Origin: Chachezhania sediminis
Lineage (GTDB): Bacteria > Pseudomonadota > Alphaproteobacteria > Rhodobacterales > Rhodobacteraceae
Length of the DNA: 64,000 nucleotides
NCBI RefSeq assembly: GCF_009765275.1
Contig: NZ_VOPH01000005.1
Coordinates: 1-64,000, forward strand
Direction of reading: 5' to 3'
Shown here: piece by piece, positions 55,756 through 64,000 of the stretch
How the letters are laid out: each line of letters opens with the position of its first letter
How positions within the stretch are numbered: the first letter of the stretch is position 1
Position numbers and translations under genes: made by a program
Notes under the pieces: model-generated
Database searches by the model: none
Told to the model about the DNA's origin: nothing
Seen by the model: only the letters and a program-made list of their open reading frames with translations

Positions 55756-56160
55756 TCAGAAGTCACCGAAGGCATTTTCGATGATCCGAAACTGTCCCTG
55801 CCCGTCGACCAGCGCCACGTCGAAGCGCATTTCTGTCAATTGTCCCATGGGTTCGCCGGCCAGGAATTCCTGGGCCGTCCTGCAGATCCGTTCCATCTGG
55901 CGCGGGCCCAGCCGTTCGGCGGCACGGTCGAAGGTGCGGCTTTTCTTCACCTCGATGAAGATCAGGCCCGCGCCGTCCCGTGCGATCAGGTCGATTTCAC
56001 CCGCCGTTCCCCGCCAGCGCTGCCGCGCCACCGGCAGGCCGCGGCGTTCGTAATCCTGCGCGATGCGCTGTTCGGCAGCCAGCCCGGCCCGGTATTCCCG
56101 CGCGCCGCGGCGCGACCGGGCAGTTGCATATCCATGTTCCTGGCCAACTTCGTTTCGCAT
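55756..56160 (-). CDS. yraN: YraN family endonuclease-fold protein (UPF0102)
   Basis: A 134-residue protein with the YraN PD-(D/E)XK fold: GEIDLIARDG (54-63, E55/D57) and FIEVK (68-72). It has an N-terminal extension of ~20 basic residues compared with typical ~120-residue members. Its ATG overlaps the rsmI stop by one base. Function is not established. Confidence 0.9.
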   Translation of the reverse strand: MRNEVGQEHGYATARSRRGAREYRAGLAAEQRIAQDYERRGLPVARQRWRGTAGEIDLIARDGAGLIFIEVKKSRTFDRAAERLGPRQMERICRTAQEFLAGEPMGQLTEMRFDVALVDGQGQFRIIENAFGDF

Positions 56161-57044
56161 CAGTCTTTTCCTGCGTTCGCGTTCAGCTTCAGCGCCATCT
56201 GATAGACCTTGCGCCGGGGCATCCGGTGCGCGGCCGCCACGGCATCCGCCGCATCGCGCACCGACATGGTCTTCAGGGCATCTGACAGCACCTGTTCTAG
56301 GTCAACGGCGTTAACACCGTCTGAACGCGTGCGGTCGATGACCACGACGATCTCGCCCTTGGGCGGATCGGCGGCCACGCCCGCCGCCAGCTCCTGCAAG
56401 GTGCCGCGGCGGACCTGTTCGAACTTCTTGGTCAGTTCCCGGCACAAGGCCGCCTGGCGGTCCGGGCCCAATGTATCGGCCATGGCGGTCAGCGCCGCCT
56501 CGATCCGGTGCGGCGCCTCGTAGAAGACCAGCGTCGCCGGCACGCCAGCCAGGGTTTCCAACCGGCTTTGCCGGGCGCCGGCGGAAGATGGCAGGAAGCC
56601 TGCAAACAGGAAGGCGTCGGTCGGCAGACCCGCCAGCGACAGGGCCGTCAGCGCAGCAGACGCGCCGGGCACCGCCGTCACGGTCAGGCCCGCGGCCGCC
56701 ATGTCGGTCACCAGATCATAGCCGGGATCGGCAATCAGGGGCATCCCCGCCTCTGATGCATAGGCGACCGAGGCGCCGGCGGCGATCTCGGCCAGCAGGC
56801 GGGCGCGCGTCTCAGCCCCGGAATGGTCGTGATAGGCCACGATCCGCCGACCGTTCAGCGGAACGCCGTGGATGTCCATCAGCCGCCGCAGCGTCCGCGT
56901 ATCCTCGGCCGCAAGCACGGCCGCCGAGGCCAGAACGTCCAGCGCCCGCAGCGTGATGTCACGCGCGGTTCCGATAGGTGTGGCAACGAGGTAGAGCCCC
57001 GCCGGCAAGTTTACGATCTGGTGATTCAAGACTGGACCCGGCAC
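56160..57044 (-). CDS. rsmI: 16S rRNA (cytidine-1402-2'-O)-methyltransferase
   Basis: A 294-residue SAM-dependent methyltransferase of the tetrapyrrole-methylase fold that modifies C1402 of 16S rRNA with RsmH. LYLVATPIG at the start, LAAEDTRT, ASEAGMPLIADPGYDL and EAPHRIEAAL are the family blocks. In the usual SDAGTP motif Asp is Glu and Thr is Met, a mild change. The start is GTG at 57044. Divergent from the lpoA-like gene as in E. coli. Confidence 0.93.
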   Translation of the reverse strand: MPGPVLNHQIVNLPAGLYLVATPIGTARDITLRALDVLASAAVLAAEDTRTLRRLMDIHGVPLNGRRIVAYHDHSGAETRARLLAEIAAGASVAYASEAGMPLIADPGYDLVTDMAAAGLTVTAVPGASAALTALSLAGLPTDAFLFAGFLPSSAGARQSRLETLAGVPATLVFYEAPHRIEAALTAMADTLGPDRQAALCRELTKKFEQVRRGTLQELAAGVAADPPKGEIVVVIDRTRSDGVNAVDLEQVLSDALKTMSVRDAADAVAAAHRMPRRKVYQMALKLNANAGKD

Positions 57045-57104
57045 CCATGCCCTCTATGATCCCGCCCGCGAGCCCTAACCCGCAGGACGAGGAGTATCTG
57101 CCCC

Positions 57105-58295
57105 ATGTTTGCCGTTTTCAACCGCACCCGCAAGGCAGCCCTCGCCGTCGTGGCCGCCATCGGGACGTTCGGGCTGGCGTCCTGCGACATGCCGATGGTC
57201 GGCAACATGGCCGGCGGCCCCTCGATCGACCCGAACGCGCCGGTGCCCGTGGCCCTTCTGGTGCCCAAGGGATCCAGCGAACGCGGCATTTCCGTGATCG
57301 GGCAAAGCCTGGAGAATTCGGCGCGCATGGCGCTGGGGGACCTGCAGGGCGCCCAGATCGACCTGCGCGTCTATGACACGGCCGGCGATCCGGCCCGGGC
57401 CGCGCAGCTGGCCACCCAGGCCGTGAACGACGGCGCCAAGATCATCCTGGGTCCGCTGTTCCAGGAATCCACCGCCGCCGTGGCCGCCGCCACCGCCGGG
57501 TCGGGCGTGAACATCCTGTCCTTCTCGAACAACACTTCGGTCGCGCACTCGGAAGGCAACGTCTTCATCCTGGGCCCGACCTTCGAGAACACCGCCAACC
57601 GGATGGTTCGCTACGCCGCGCGCAACGGCAAGGGCAACATGCTGGTGGTCCACAGCCAGGACGTACCGGGCCAGCTGGGCTATGCCGCCGTCCAGAGCGC
57701 GATCAGCAGCACCGGCGGTGCCCGCCAGGTGGGCGAGGTCTCCTATTCCCCGTCGCAGGAATCCGTCGTCGCCAGCGTCGAAGGCATCAAGGCCGAGGTC
57801 GCCACGGGCGCGCCCAACGCGATCTTCTTCACCTCGAATACCCAAGGCGCCCTGCCGCTTTACGCGGAAATGCTGCCCGATGCCGGGATCCTCTCGCCCA
57901 ATCCGCAATATATCGGCCTGACCCGCTGGGACGTGCCGCCGGCCACGCTGGGCTATCGCGGTGTCGAAGGGTCCTGGTTCGCCATTCCCGATCCGGCCAA
58001 GACGGCCGCCTTCCAGTCGCGTTACCAGGCGGCCTATGGCGCGGCGCCACACCCCGTGGGCGGGCTGGGCTATGACGGGATCGCGGCCATCGGCGCGCTG
58101 GTCGCCAGCGGCAACCGCAACGCGCTGTCCGGGGCCGCGCTGACCCAGTCTCGCGGCTTCCAGGGGACGGGCGGCATCTTCCGCCTGATGCCGGACGGCA
58201 CCAACGAACGTGGACTTGCGGTTGCAACCGTGCGGAACAAATCTGTAGTTGTAATCGACCCCGCACCACAGAGTTTCTCGGCCTTTGGCTCCTAA
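57105..58295 (+). CDS. LpoA-type penicillin-binding protein activator lipoprotein
   Basis: A 396-residue outer-membrane lipoprotein (lipobox FGLASC, C27) with a periplasmic-binding-protein fold from about 45, as in the C-terminal domain of LpoA. IILGPLFQESTAAVAAA, ILSFSNNTSVAHSEGNVF, NRMVRYAARNG and GLGYDGIAAIGAL belong to the fold. The N-terminal TPR part of E. coli LpoA is missing, as usual for alphaproteobacteria. Divergent from rsmI; its stop overlaps glnD. Confidence 0.85.
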   Translation: MFAVFNRTRKAALAVVAAIGTFGLASCDMPMVGNMAGGPSIDPNAPVPVALLVPKGSSERGISVIGQSLENSARMALGDLQGAQIDLRVYDTAGDPARAAQLATQAVNDGAKIILGPLFQESTAAVAAATAGSGVNILSFSNNTSVAHSEGNVFILGPTFENTANRMVRYAARNGKGNMLVVHSQDVPGQLGYAAVQSAISSTGGARQVGEVSYSPSQESVVASVEGIKAEVATGAPNAIFFTSNTQGALPLYAEMLPDAGILSPNPQYIGLTRWDVPPATLGYRGVEGSWFAIPDPAKTAAFQSRYQAAYGAAPHPVGGLGYDGIAAIGALVASGNRNALSGAALTQSRGFQGTGGIFRLMPDGTNERGLAVATVRNKSVVVIDPAPQSFSAFGS

Positions 58296-61194
58296 CAACA
58301 CGCCCCGTACCCCGCTTCCTCAATCGGTCCGCCCCGCGGTGCCCGGTGACACGCTGCCGTCTGCCAGCCGTCTTCCGGGCCCGCTGGTCGCGTCCTCGAC
58401 CGGGCCGTCGCCAGCCACGGTTGCGGGTCCGCCCGCGCTGATCCTTCCCACGGACGAGATCGTCGATGGCGAGGCCCTGCGGGCCGCGATCCGCGCCGCC
58501 GCAGCCGCAATCCAGACCCGTGGCGGGGACGATACAGAGATCCGCGCCGCGGTGCTGCCGCTTCTGCGCACGGCGATGAAGGACGGCCGCGCGGCCATCG
58601 CCGCGGCCTTCACCGCCCGCCCCCGCGCCGCAGGCGAGATGGGCCGGTCCTATACCTATCTGACCGACACGCTGGTCACCGCCGCGCTGGAAATCGCCCG
58701 GACCTGGATCGCGCCCCTGCCGCCCCGGGCCAAGAAGGACGCATTGGCCCTGATCGCCGTGGGCGGCTATGGCAGGGGCGAGATGGCGCCCTTTTCCGAC
58801 GTCGACCTTCTGTTCCTGACCAAGGGCCGCATCACCCCCGCCGACGAGGCGGTGATCGAGGCGATGCTGTACCTGCTGTGGGACCTGAAGATGAAGGTCG
58901 GCCATTCCAGCCGCACCATCCGCGACTGCATGAAGCTGGGCGCCGAGGATTTCACGATCCGCACCGCGATGCTGGAAATGCGCTTCCTGACCGGCAACCA
59001 GGCCTTGGCGGAAGAGTTGGAAGAGAAGCTGCGCACCAATCTCTTTGCCGGCACCGAGCGCGAGTTCACCGAGGCCAAGCTGGAGGAACGCGACGCCCGC
59101 CACCAACGGCAAGGCGAACGCTACATGGTCGAACCCAACGTGAAGGAGGGCAAGGGCGGTCTTCGCGACCTGCAGTCGCTCTACTGGATCGCGAAATACA
59201 TCCACGGTGTCCGCGCGGCCGCCGAACTGGTCCCCCTGGGCGTCTTCCGGCGCGAGGAATACGAGACCTTCGTGAAGGCGGAGAAATTCCTGTGGGCCGT
59301 TCGGGGGCACATGCATCTGGCCGCCGGCCGCGCCGTCGAACAGTTGACCTTCGACATGCAGGTCGAAGTGGCGGCGCGCATGGGCTATACCGACCTGCGC
59401 GGCCGTCGCGCGGTCGAGATCTTCATGCAGGACTATTTCCGCCAGGCCACGGCGGTGGGCGACCTGACCCGGATCTTCCTGGCCAAGCTGGAAGGCGAGA
59501 ACGTGAAGCAGCAGCCGCTGCTGGAACGGTTCTTTAACCGGCCGCCGCAGGTGAAGGACGGCTATGTCGTCATCCACAACCGCCTGGGCATCGCGGACCC
59601 GGACAAGTTCCTGAACGACAAGCTGAACATCCTGCGTCTGTTCGAGGAAGGCCTGCGCACCGGCATGCTGATCCATCCGGACGCGATGCGTCTGGTGACG
59701 GCGAACCTGCATCTGATCGACAACGCGATGCGCAACGATCCCGAGGCGCAGAAGATCTTCCTGGGCCTGCTGCTGAAGCATGGCAATCCCGAACGTGCGC
59801 TGCGGCGGATGAACGAACTGGGCGTGCTGTCCGCCTTCATCCCGGAATTCGAACCCATCGTCGCGATGATGCAGTTCAACATGTATCACAGCTATACGGT
59901 GGACGAGCACACGATCCAGTGCATCGCCCAGCTGGCGATGATGGAAAAGGGCGACCTGGTCGAAAGCCTGCCCGTCGCGACCGAGATCCTGAAGGACGGC
60001 GTGAACCGCAAGGTCCTGTACGTCGCCCTTCTGTGCCACGACATCGGCAAGGGCCGGGCCGAGGATCACTCGATCCTGGGCGCGCGGATCGCGCGGACCG
60101 TGGCGCCGCGGCTGGGCCTGGACCGCGAGGAAAGCGAAACCGTCGAGTGGCTGGTGCGCTATCACCTGCTGATGTCCGACACCGCGCAGAAGCGCGACAT
60201 CGCCGACCCGCGGACGGTGCGCGACTTTGCCAAGATGGTGGGATCCGTGCGCCGGCTGGACCTGCTGACGGTGCTGACCGCCTGCGACATCCGTGGCGTG
60301 GGTCCGAACACCTGGAACAACTGGAAGGCCGCGCTTCTGCGCGCGCTCTACCGCCAGACGCGCCGCGCGCTGGAAGACGGGATGGAGGAATTCACCCGTG
60401 CCAACCGCGGCGTGGAAGCCAAGAAGGCCCTGCGCGCCGCCCTGCCCGACTGGCCCAAGGCCGACCTGCGGGAAGAGACGCGCCGCCACTACGCCCCCTA
60501 CTGGCAGGGCCTGCATGTCACGGCCCATGTCGTCTTTGCCCGGATGCTGCGGCAACTGGCGGCCAAGAACGATCCGTCGGCAATCCAGATCCACCTTTAT
60601 CCCGACGGCGACCGCGACGCGACGCGGGCCTGTTTCGCCATGGTCGACCACCCCGGGATCTTCGCGCGGCTTGCCGGCTCGCTGGCGCTGGTCGGTGCGA
60701 ATGTCGTCGATGCCCGCAGCTACACGACCAAGGACGGCTATGTCACCGCCGCCTTCTGGATCCAGGACGCAACCGGCCGGCCCTATGATGCCGACCGCCT
60801 GCCGCGGCTGGAACAGATGATGCGCAAGACCCTGGGCGGCGAGGTTGTGGCGTCCCGCGCGCTGGAACCCCGCGACAAGCTGAAGAAGCGGGAGAAGGCC
60901 TTCAAGGTGCCGACCAATATCAGCTTCAACAACGACGCCTCGGACATCTATACCCTGATCGAGGTCAACAGCCGCGACCGGCCGGGGCTGCTTTATGATC
61001 TGGCGCGCACGCTGACAATGTCCAACGTCTATATCGCCAATGCGGTGATCGCGACCTATGGCGAACAGGTCGTCGACACGTTCTATGTGAAGGACATGTT
61101 CGGCCTGAAATACCATTCCCGCAGCAAGCAGCGCTTCCTTGAAGCCCGCCTGCGCGAGGCGATCGAGGAAGGCGCGAAACGGGCCTCCGAATAA
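58285..61194 (+). CDS. glnD: Bifunctional uridylyltransferase/uridylyl-removing enzyme GlnD
   Basis: A 969-residue nitrogen sensor that modifies PII. Nucleotidyltransferase motif GGYGRGEMAPFSDVD (about 160-174), the HD domain with HDIGKG (about 586-591) for deuridylylation, and two C-terminal ACT domains (HPGIFARLAG and DRPGLLYDLA) that bind glutamine. The start is uncertain: TTG at 58285 overlaps lpoA by 11 bp and adds an Ala/Pro-rich ~55-residue leader not typical of the family. murJ follows after 40 bp. Confidence 0.96.
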   Translation: MAPNNTPRTPLPQSVRPAVPGDTLPSASRLPGPLVASSTGPSPATVAGPPALILPTDEIVDGEALRAAIRAAAAAIQTRGGDDTEIRAAVLPLLRTAMKDGRAAIAAAFTARPRAAGEMGRSYTYLTDTLVTAALEIARTWIAPLPPRAKKDALALIAVGGYGRGEMAPFSDVDLLFLTKGRITPADEAVIEAMLYLLWDLKMKVGHSSRTIRDCMKLGAEDFTIRTAMLEMRFLTGNQALAEELEEKLRTNLFAGTEREFTEAKLEERDARHQRQGERYMVEPNVKEGKGGLRDLQSLYWIAKYIHGVRAAAELVPLGVFRREEYETFVKAEKFLWAVRGHMHLAAGRAVEQLTFDMQVEVAARMGYTDLRGRRAVEIFMQDYFRQATAVGDLTRIFLAKLEGENVKQQPLLERFFNRPPQVKDGYVVIHNRLGIADPDKFLNDKLNILRLFEEGLRTGMLIHPDAMRLVTANLHLIDNAMRNDPEAQKIFLGLLLKHGNPERALRRMNELGVLSAFIPEFEPIVAMMQFNMYHSYTVDEHTIQCIAQLAMMEKGDLVESLPVATEILKDGVNRKVLYVALLCHDIGKGRAEDHSILGARIARTVAPRLGLDREESETVEWLVRYHLLMSDTAQKRDIADPRTVRDFAKMVGSVRRLDLLTVLTACDIRGVGPNTWNNWKAALLRALYRQTRRALEDGMEEFTRANRGVEAKKALRAALPDWPKADLREETRRHYAPYWQGLHVTAHVVFARMLRQLAAKNDPSAIQIHLYPDGDRDATRACFAMVDHPGIFARLAGSLALVGANVVDARSYTTKDGYVTAAFWIQDATGRPYDADRLPRLEQMMRKTLGGEVVASRALEPRDKLKKREKAFKVPTNISFNNDASDIYTLIEVNSRDRPGLLYDLARTLTMSNVYIANAVIATYGEQVVDTFYVKDMFGLKYHSRSKQRFLEARLREAIEEGAKRASE

Positions 61195-61234
61195 CCCAAC
61201 CTTCGCCAGGCGTTCCGCCAGATAGGGCACAGAC

Positions 61235-62830
61235 TTGAAACCGATACGCCTGATCAGGGGCTTTTTCACCGTGGGCGGCTGGACCATGGCCAGCCGGGTT
61301 CTGGGCTTTGCCCGCGACGTTATGATCGCATCGGTCCTGGGCGCGGGCCCGGTTGCCGAGGCGTTCTGGATCGCCTTCTCGCTGCCCAACATGTTCCGCC
61401 GCTTCTTCGCAGAAGGCGCCTTCAACACCGCGTTCGTGCCGATCTTTTCGGAAAAGGTCGAAAAGGGCACCGACCCGGTCCGCTTCGCCTCCGACGCGTT
61501 CTCGGCACTGGGGTCGATCCTGATCCTGTTCACGCTGGTGGCCTCGGTCTTCATGCCGGCGCTGGTCTTCGCCATGGCCTCGGGCTTTCTGGGCGACGAC
61601 CGCTTCGACCTGACGGTGCTTTATGGCCGGATTTCCTTCGGCTACATCCTCTTCATCTCGCTGGCGGCGCTGTGTTCGGGGGTCCTGAACACGATCGGCC
61701 GCTTTGCCGCCGCAGCGGCCGCACCGGTGCTGCTGAACGTGATCCTTGTCGCGACGCTGTTCCTGGCGCAGCTCGGCGCCTTTCCGCAGGACCTGGCCTT
61801 TGGATCGCTGGCGGGCGAGGATCTGGCCCGCGCCAATACCGGCACGCTTCTGTCCTGGGGCGTTCTGGTGGGCGGTGTCGGACAGCTGGCGCTGGTCTGG
61901 TTCGCAGCGGCCAGGGCCGGCTTCCGGATCCGTGTGCATTTCCCGAAGATCACGCCCGACCTGATCCACCTGGCCAAGGTCGCGGCGCCCGCGATGCTGG
62001 CGGGCGGCGTGCTGCAGATCAACCTGCTGGTCGGCCGGCAGGTCGCGTCCTTCAGCGACGGGGCCATCGCCTGGATCGGCTATGCCGACCGGCTTTACCA
62101 GCTTCCCCTGGGCGTCGTGGGGATCGCGGTGGCCGTCGTGCTGCTGCCGGACCTGTCGCGCCGTCTGGCGGCGAAGGACGATGGCGGCGCCCGCTGGACC
62201 TTCAACCGCGCGAACGAGATCTCTCTGGCGCTGACCCTGCCCGCCGCGGCGGCGCTGGTGGCGATGCCGACGGCGCTGGTCTCGGTCCTCTATCAGCGCG
62301 GATCCTTCACGGCGGAAGATACGCAGGCCACGGCACTGGCGGTGGCGCTGTACGGTCTGGGCCTTCCGGCCTTCGTGCTGCAAAAGGTCTTTCAGCCCCT
62401 GTTCTTCGCCCGTCAGGACACCAAGACGCCGTTCCGCTATGCGGTCGTCGCCATGGTCGTGAACGCGGTGATCGCCATCGCCGGCAGCCTGCTGATCGGC
62501 TGGGTCGCGGCGGTCATCGCCTCGACCATCTCGGCCTGGGTCATGGTCTGGCTTCTGATGCGCGGCAGCCGCCCGATGGGCGAGGTCGCGCAGATCGACG
62601 ACCGTTTCCGCCGCCGGATCTGGCGCATCTGCCTGTCGTCGGCGATCATGGCCGTGGTGCTGGTGGCCGGCGCCTGGCTACTGGGCCCGGCGCTGGTCAT
62701 GGGGGGCTGGCGCTATCTGGCGCTGGCAGGGCTGGTGGCGCTTGGCATCGTCACCTATTTCGTCGCCGCCCATGTGACCAATGCCCTGCGCCTGTCGGAA
62801 ATCCGTTCGGCCATGCGCCGCGGTCACTGA
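61235..62830 (+). CDS. murJ: Lipid II flippase MurJ
   Basis: A 531-residue MOP-family transporter with 14 hydrophobic helices that moves lipid II to the periplasmic face. GGWTMASRVLGFARDVMIA and FRRFFAEGAFNTAFVP are the conserved N-terminal blocks, and YQRGSFTAEDT lies in the second half. Start is TTG at 61235. Part of the glnD-murJ pair; trpS follows beyond a leftward gene. Confidence 0.97.
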   Translation: MKPIRLIRGFFTVGGWTMASRVLGFARDVMIASVLGAGPVAEAFWIAFSLPNMFRRFFAEGAFNTAFVPIFSEKVEKGTDPVRFASDAFSALGSILILFTLVASVFMPALVFAMASGFLGDDRFDLTVLYGRISFGYILFISLAALCSGVLNTIGRFAAAAAAPVLLNVILVATLFLAQLGAFPQDLAFGSLAGEDLARANTGTLLSWGVLVGGVGQLALVWFAAARAGFRIRVHFPKITPDLIHLAKVAAPAMLAGGVLQINLLVGRQVASFSDGAIAWIGYADRLYQLPLGVVGIAVAVVLLPDLSRRLAAKDDGGARWTFNRANEISLALTLPAAAALVAMPTALVSVLYQRGSFTAEDTQATALAVALYGLGLPAFVLQKVFQPLFFARQDTKTPFRYAVVAMVVNAVIAIAGSLLIGWVAAVIASTISAWVMVWLLMRGSRPMGEVAQIDDRFRRRIWRICLSSAIMAVVLVAGAWLLGPALVMGGWRYLALAGLVALGIVTYFVAAHVTNALRLSEIRSAMRRGH

Positions 62831-62868
62831 TCCCGTCCAGACGCTTGAACCGCCAGCCACAGCCCGCA

Positions 62869-62891
62869 CGCACCGGATCGCGCCCGGTGCG
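62869..62891. terminator. Hairpin between murJ and the rhomboid gene
   Basis: CGCACCGG (62869-62876) pairs with CCGGTGCG (62884-62891) around a 7-nt loop between two convergent stops. Confidence 0.45.
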
Positions 62892-62987
62892 GGTCAGCAG
62901 AGACCGCAGGCTTGAGCCGCCATTCCTGTCGAGGGCGCGATTGCTTCGCCCGCGACGCGCCCGACGCCTAGGCCTGGGGTCAGGACC

Positions 62988-63683
62988 CTAGTCCCGCCGG
63001 ATCCGCGCGACGAAGGCGCGCCAGCCGCCCGGCGCCAGTATCACGGACATGGCAAAACCGGTGGCAAAGGCCGCCAGGTCGGCAATCCAGCCGTTCCCGA
63101 TCTCGAAGAACAGGCCGAACAGCAGCTGCACGCCCATCAGCATCGCGATCAGCGTGAAGGCCCGCGTCTGGTTCGCACCAACCGAGGCCAGCGACCGCCA
63201 CAGCAGGTAGGTAAACCCGCCGATCAGGCCGTAGACCGGCGGAAAGGCCCCCAGCAGCGGGTAGGAATCCCCCGACAGCAGCCCATAGGCCAGCGCGCCC
63301 ACCGCGCCGGAAACGACGAAGATCGCCAGCATCTTCACGCTGCCGAAGGCCTCGGCCACCATCTTGCCCATGGCCAGGAACATCACGCCGGCCAACAGCG
63401 CCTGGCTGAAGGCCGCGGACACGAAGGGATAGGTGACAAAGCGGATCAGGTGCTCGACCGGCCAGCGGCCCGTGTCGATCATCCACCACAGGATGTCGCC
63501 GGAAAAGCCGAAGCGCTGCACCGACATCAGCCGCCAGCCGATGGCAGCGGGTCCGCCGATCAGGCCCTGGCTGCCCAGGAAGAACGCGCCCTCGATCCCG
63601 ATCAGCACGATGAACAGCGCCGCCACCGCGGGCGGCAGCGGCATCACGGCCGGGCCCGGATCGTGGTCGTGGTCGTTATGCAT
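62988..63683 (-). CDS. Rhomboid-fold membrane protein lacking the catalytic dyad
   Basis: A 231-residue polytopic protein with six hydrophobic helices and the rhomboid arrangement. In the helix where active rhomboids have GxSG, this has GAFPPVYGLIG (145-155), with Phe147 at the serine position. In the last helix, where GlpG has AHIAGLAVG, this has ADLAAFATG (201-209), with Asp202 at the histidine position. Both catalytic residues are therefore absent, so it is a pseudoprotease. The N-terminus is HisAsp-rich (MHNDHDHDPG). The ATG at 63683 is used. Confidence 0.85.
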   Translation of the reverse strand: MHNDHDHDPGPAVMPLPPAVAALFIVLIGIEGAFFLGSQGLIGGPAAIGWRLMSVQRFGFSGDILWWMIDTGRWPVEHLIRFVTYPFVSAAFSQALLAGVMFLAMGKMVAEAFGSVKMLAIFVVSGAVGALAYGLLSGDSYPLLGAFPPVYGLIGGFTYLLWRSLASVGANQTRAFTLIAMLMGVQLLFGLFFEIGNGWIADLAAFATGFAMSVILAPGGWRAFVARIRRD

Positions 63684-63832
63684 CCTTGCACTCCCAATGC
63701 CTGCGCACAAAGGGCCGCCCCGCCTGCATCGCTTGACGCCCACCGCCGGCATGGGTAAGCGAAGCGCGCCCGATTGGCCAGAGCGCCAGACCGGTTCCGC
63801 CACCTTGACCCGCAAAGCATCCGGACCCGACA

Positions 63833-64000
63833 TGACCGACACCGCTGCCAATCCCGACGCCAATTCCGCAATCAAGCCCGCAACCAGGCCCAATGCCAAC
63901 TTCACGCCGCGCGTGTTTTCCGGCATCCAGCCTTCGGGCGGTCTGACCCTTGGCAACTACCTGGGCGCGCTGAAGCGCTTTGCCGAAATGCAGGGCGAGG
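63833..64000 (+). CDS. trpS: Tryptophanyl-tRNA synthetase, N-terminal part (truncated by window edge)
   Basis: The first 56 residues are visible. FTPRVFSGIQPSGGLTLGNY holds the class I signature (the PSGxLTLGNY form of HIGH in TrpRS). A ~23-residue Asn/Ala-rich leader precedes it, longer than usual, so the true start may be nearer. The gene continues past 64000. It follows murJ in the same direction, with the divergent rhomboid gene between. Confidence 0.92.

Noticed and set aside
57829-61575. 1248-residue minus-strand frame over glnD
   Set aside because: Antisense to the well-supported glnD and murJ; no homology.

Overview
This is a high-GC alphaproteobacterial chromosome segment. The gene content points to Rhodobacterales (Roseobacter/Rhodobacter group): a class I lysyl-tRNA synthetase, the order glnD-murJ-(rhomboid)-trpS, an NDUFS4-type complex I accessory subunit, an RTX export substrate, RpoH-type sigma-32 and CtrA-like TTAA-N7-TTAAC sites. 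The species cannot be named from the sequence alone. No rRNA, tRNA or CRISPR array was found.

Region 1 (1 to about 6160) is an accessory, visibly less GC-rich mosaic of insertion-sequence debris. It holds the start of an IS630-type transposase at the left edge, a DUF4143-type ATPase/nuclease with a degenerate P-loop, an IS1182-type transposase tail, IS21-like terminal repeats abutting head to head, a TniQ-like fragment, a DUF7662 + GIY-YIG protein and a membrane coiled-coil gene split by a frameshift at an A8 run. Two diverged copies of a roughly 200-bp repeat (about 1921-2123 and 5961-6162) lie in direct orientation around this cargo. The second copy ends exactly at the stop codon of the first core gene.

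Region 2 (6161-33400) is core and housekeeping: NDUFS4-like, uvrB, an RTX protein, ettA, nadD, dacB, a TerB-fold protein, lysK, DUF4336 and DUF4864 proteins, a putative outer-membrane protein, GlsB-type and zinc-ribbon proteins, an L,D-transpeptidase, an SRAP protein lacking its catalytic Cys, the tesA | ybbA-ybbP divergent locus, an NsrR-like Rrf2 regulator facing a gamma-glutamylcyclotransferase-fold gene across an FNR-type box, gltX, a Tat-exported metallo-beta-lactamase, nadE, an 18-repeat MORN protein and a GH25 lipoprotein.

Region 3 (33400-46200) starts with leuA behind a candidate leucine leader-peptide attenuator. A darcynin-SDR pair then faces a TetR regulator over a near-perfect operator palindrome. 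The complete elongasome operon mreB-mreC-mreD-mrdA-rodA follows, then a GhrA-type reductase and an M3 oligopeptidase.

Region 4 (46500-64000) contains a leftward run rpoH-chaN-coaBC-dut-moeB-like, then cobU with a histidine phosphatase, and yifB/comM with a CtrA-like site. The leftward rsmI-yraN-gshB-esterase group follows, then divergent lpoA-like, glnD, murJ, a rhomboid-fold protein lacking both catalytic residues, and the start of trpS.

Functionally, the core combines cell-wall synthesis and remodelling, tRNA charging, cofactor synthesis (NAD, CoA, cobalamin, glutathione) and stress or DNA repair. The unusual material is in the left island, in the candidate cis-regulatory sites (leu leader, TetR operator, FNR box, CtrA boxes) and in two proteins that have lost catalytic residues.
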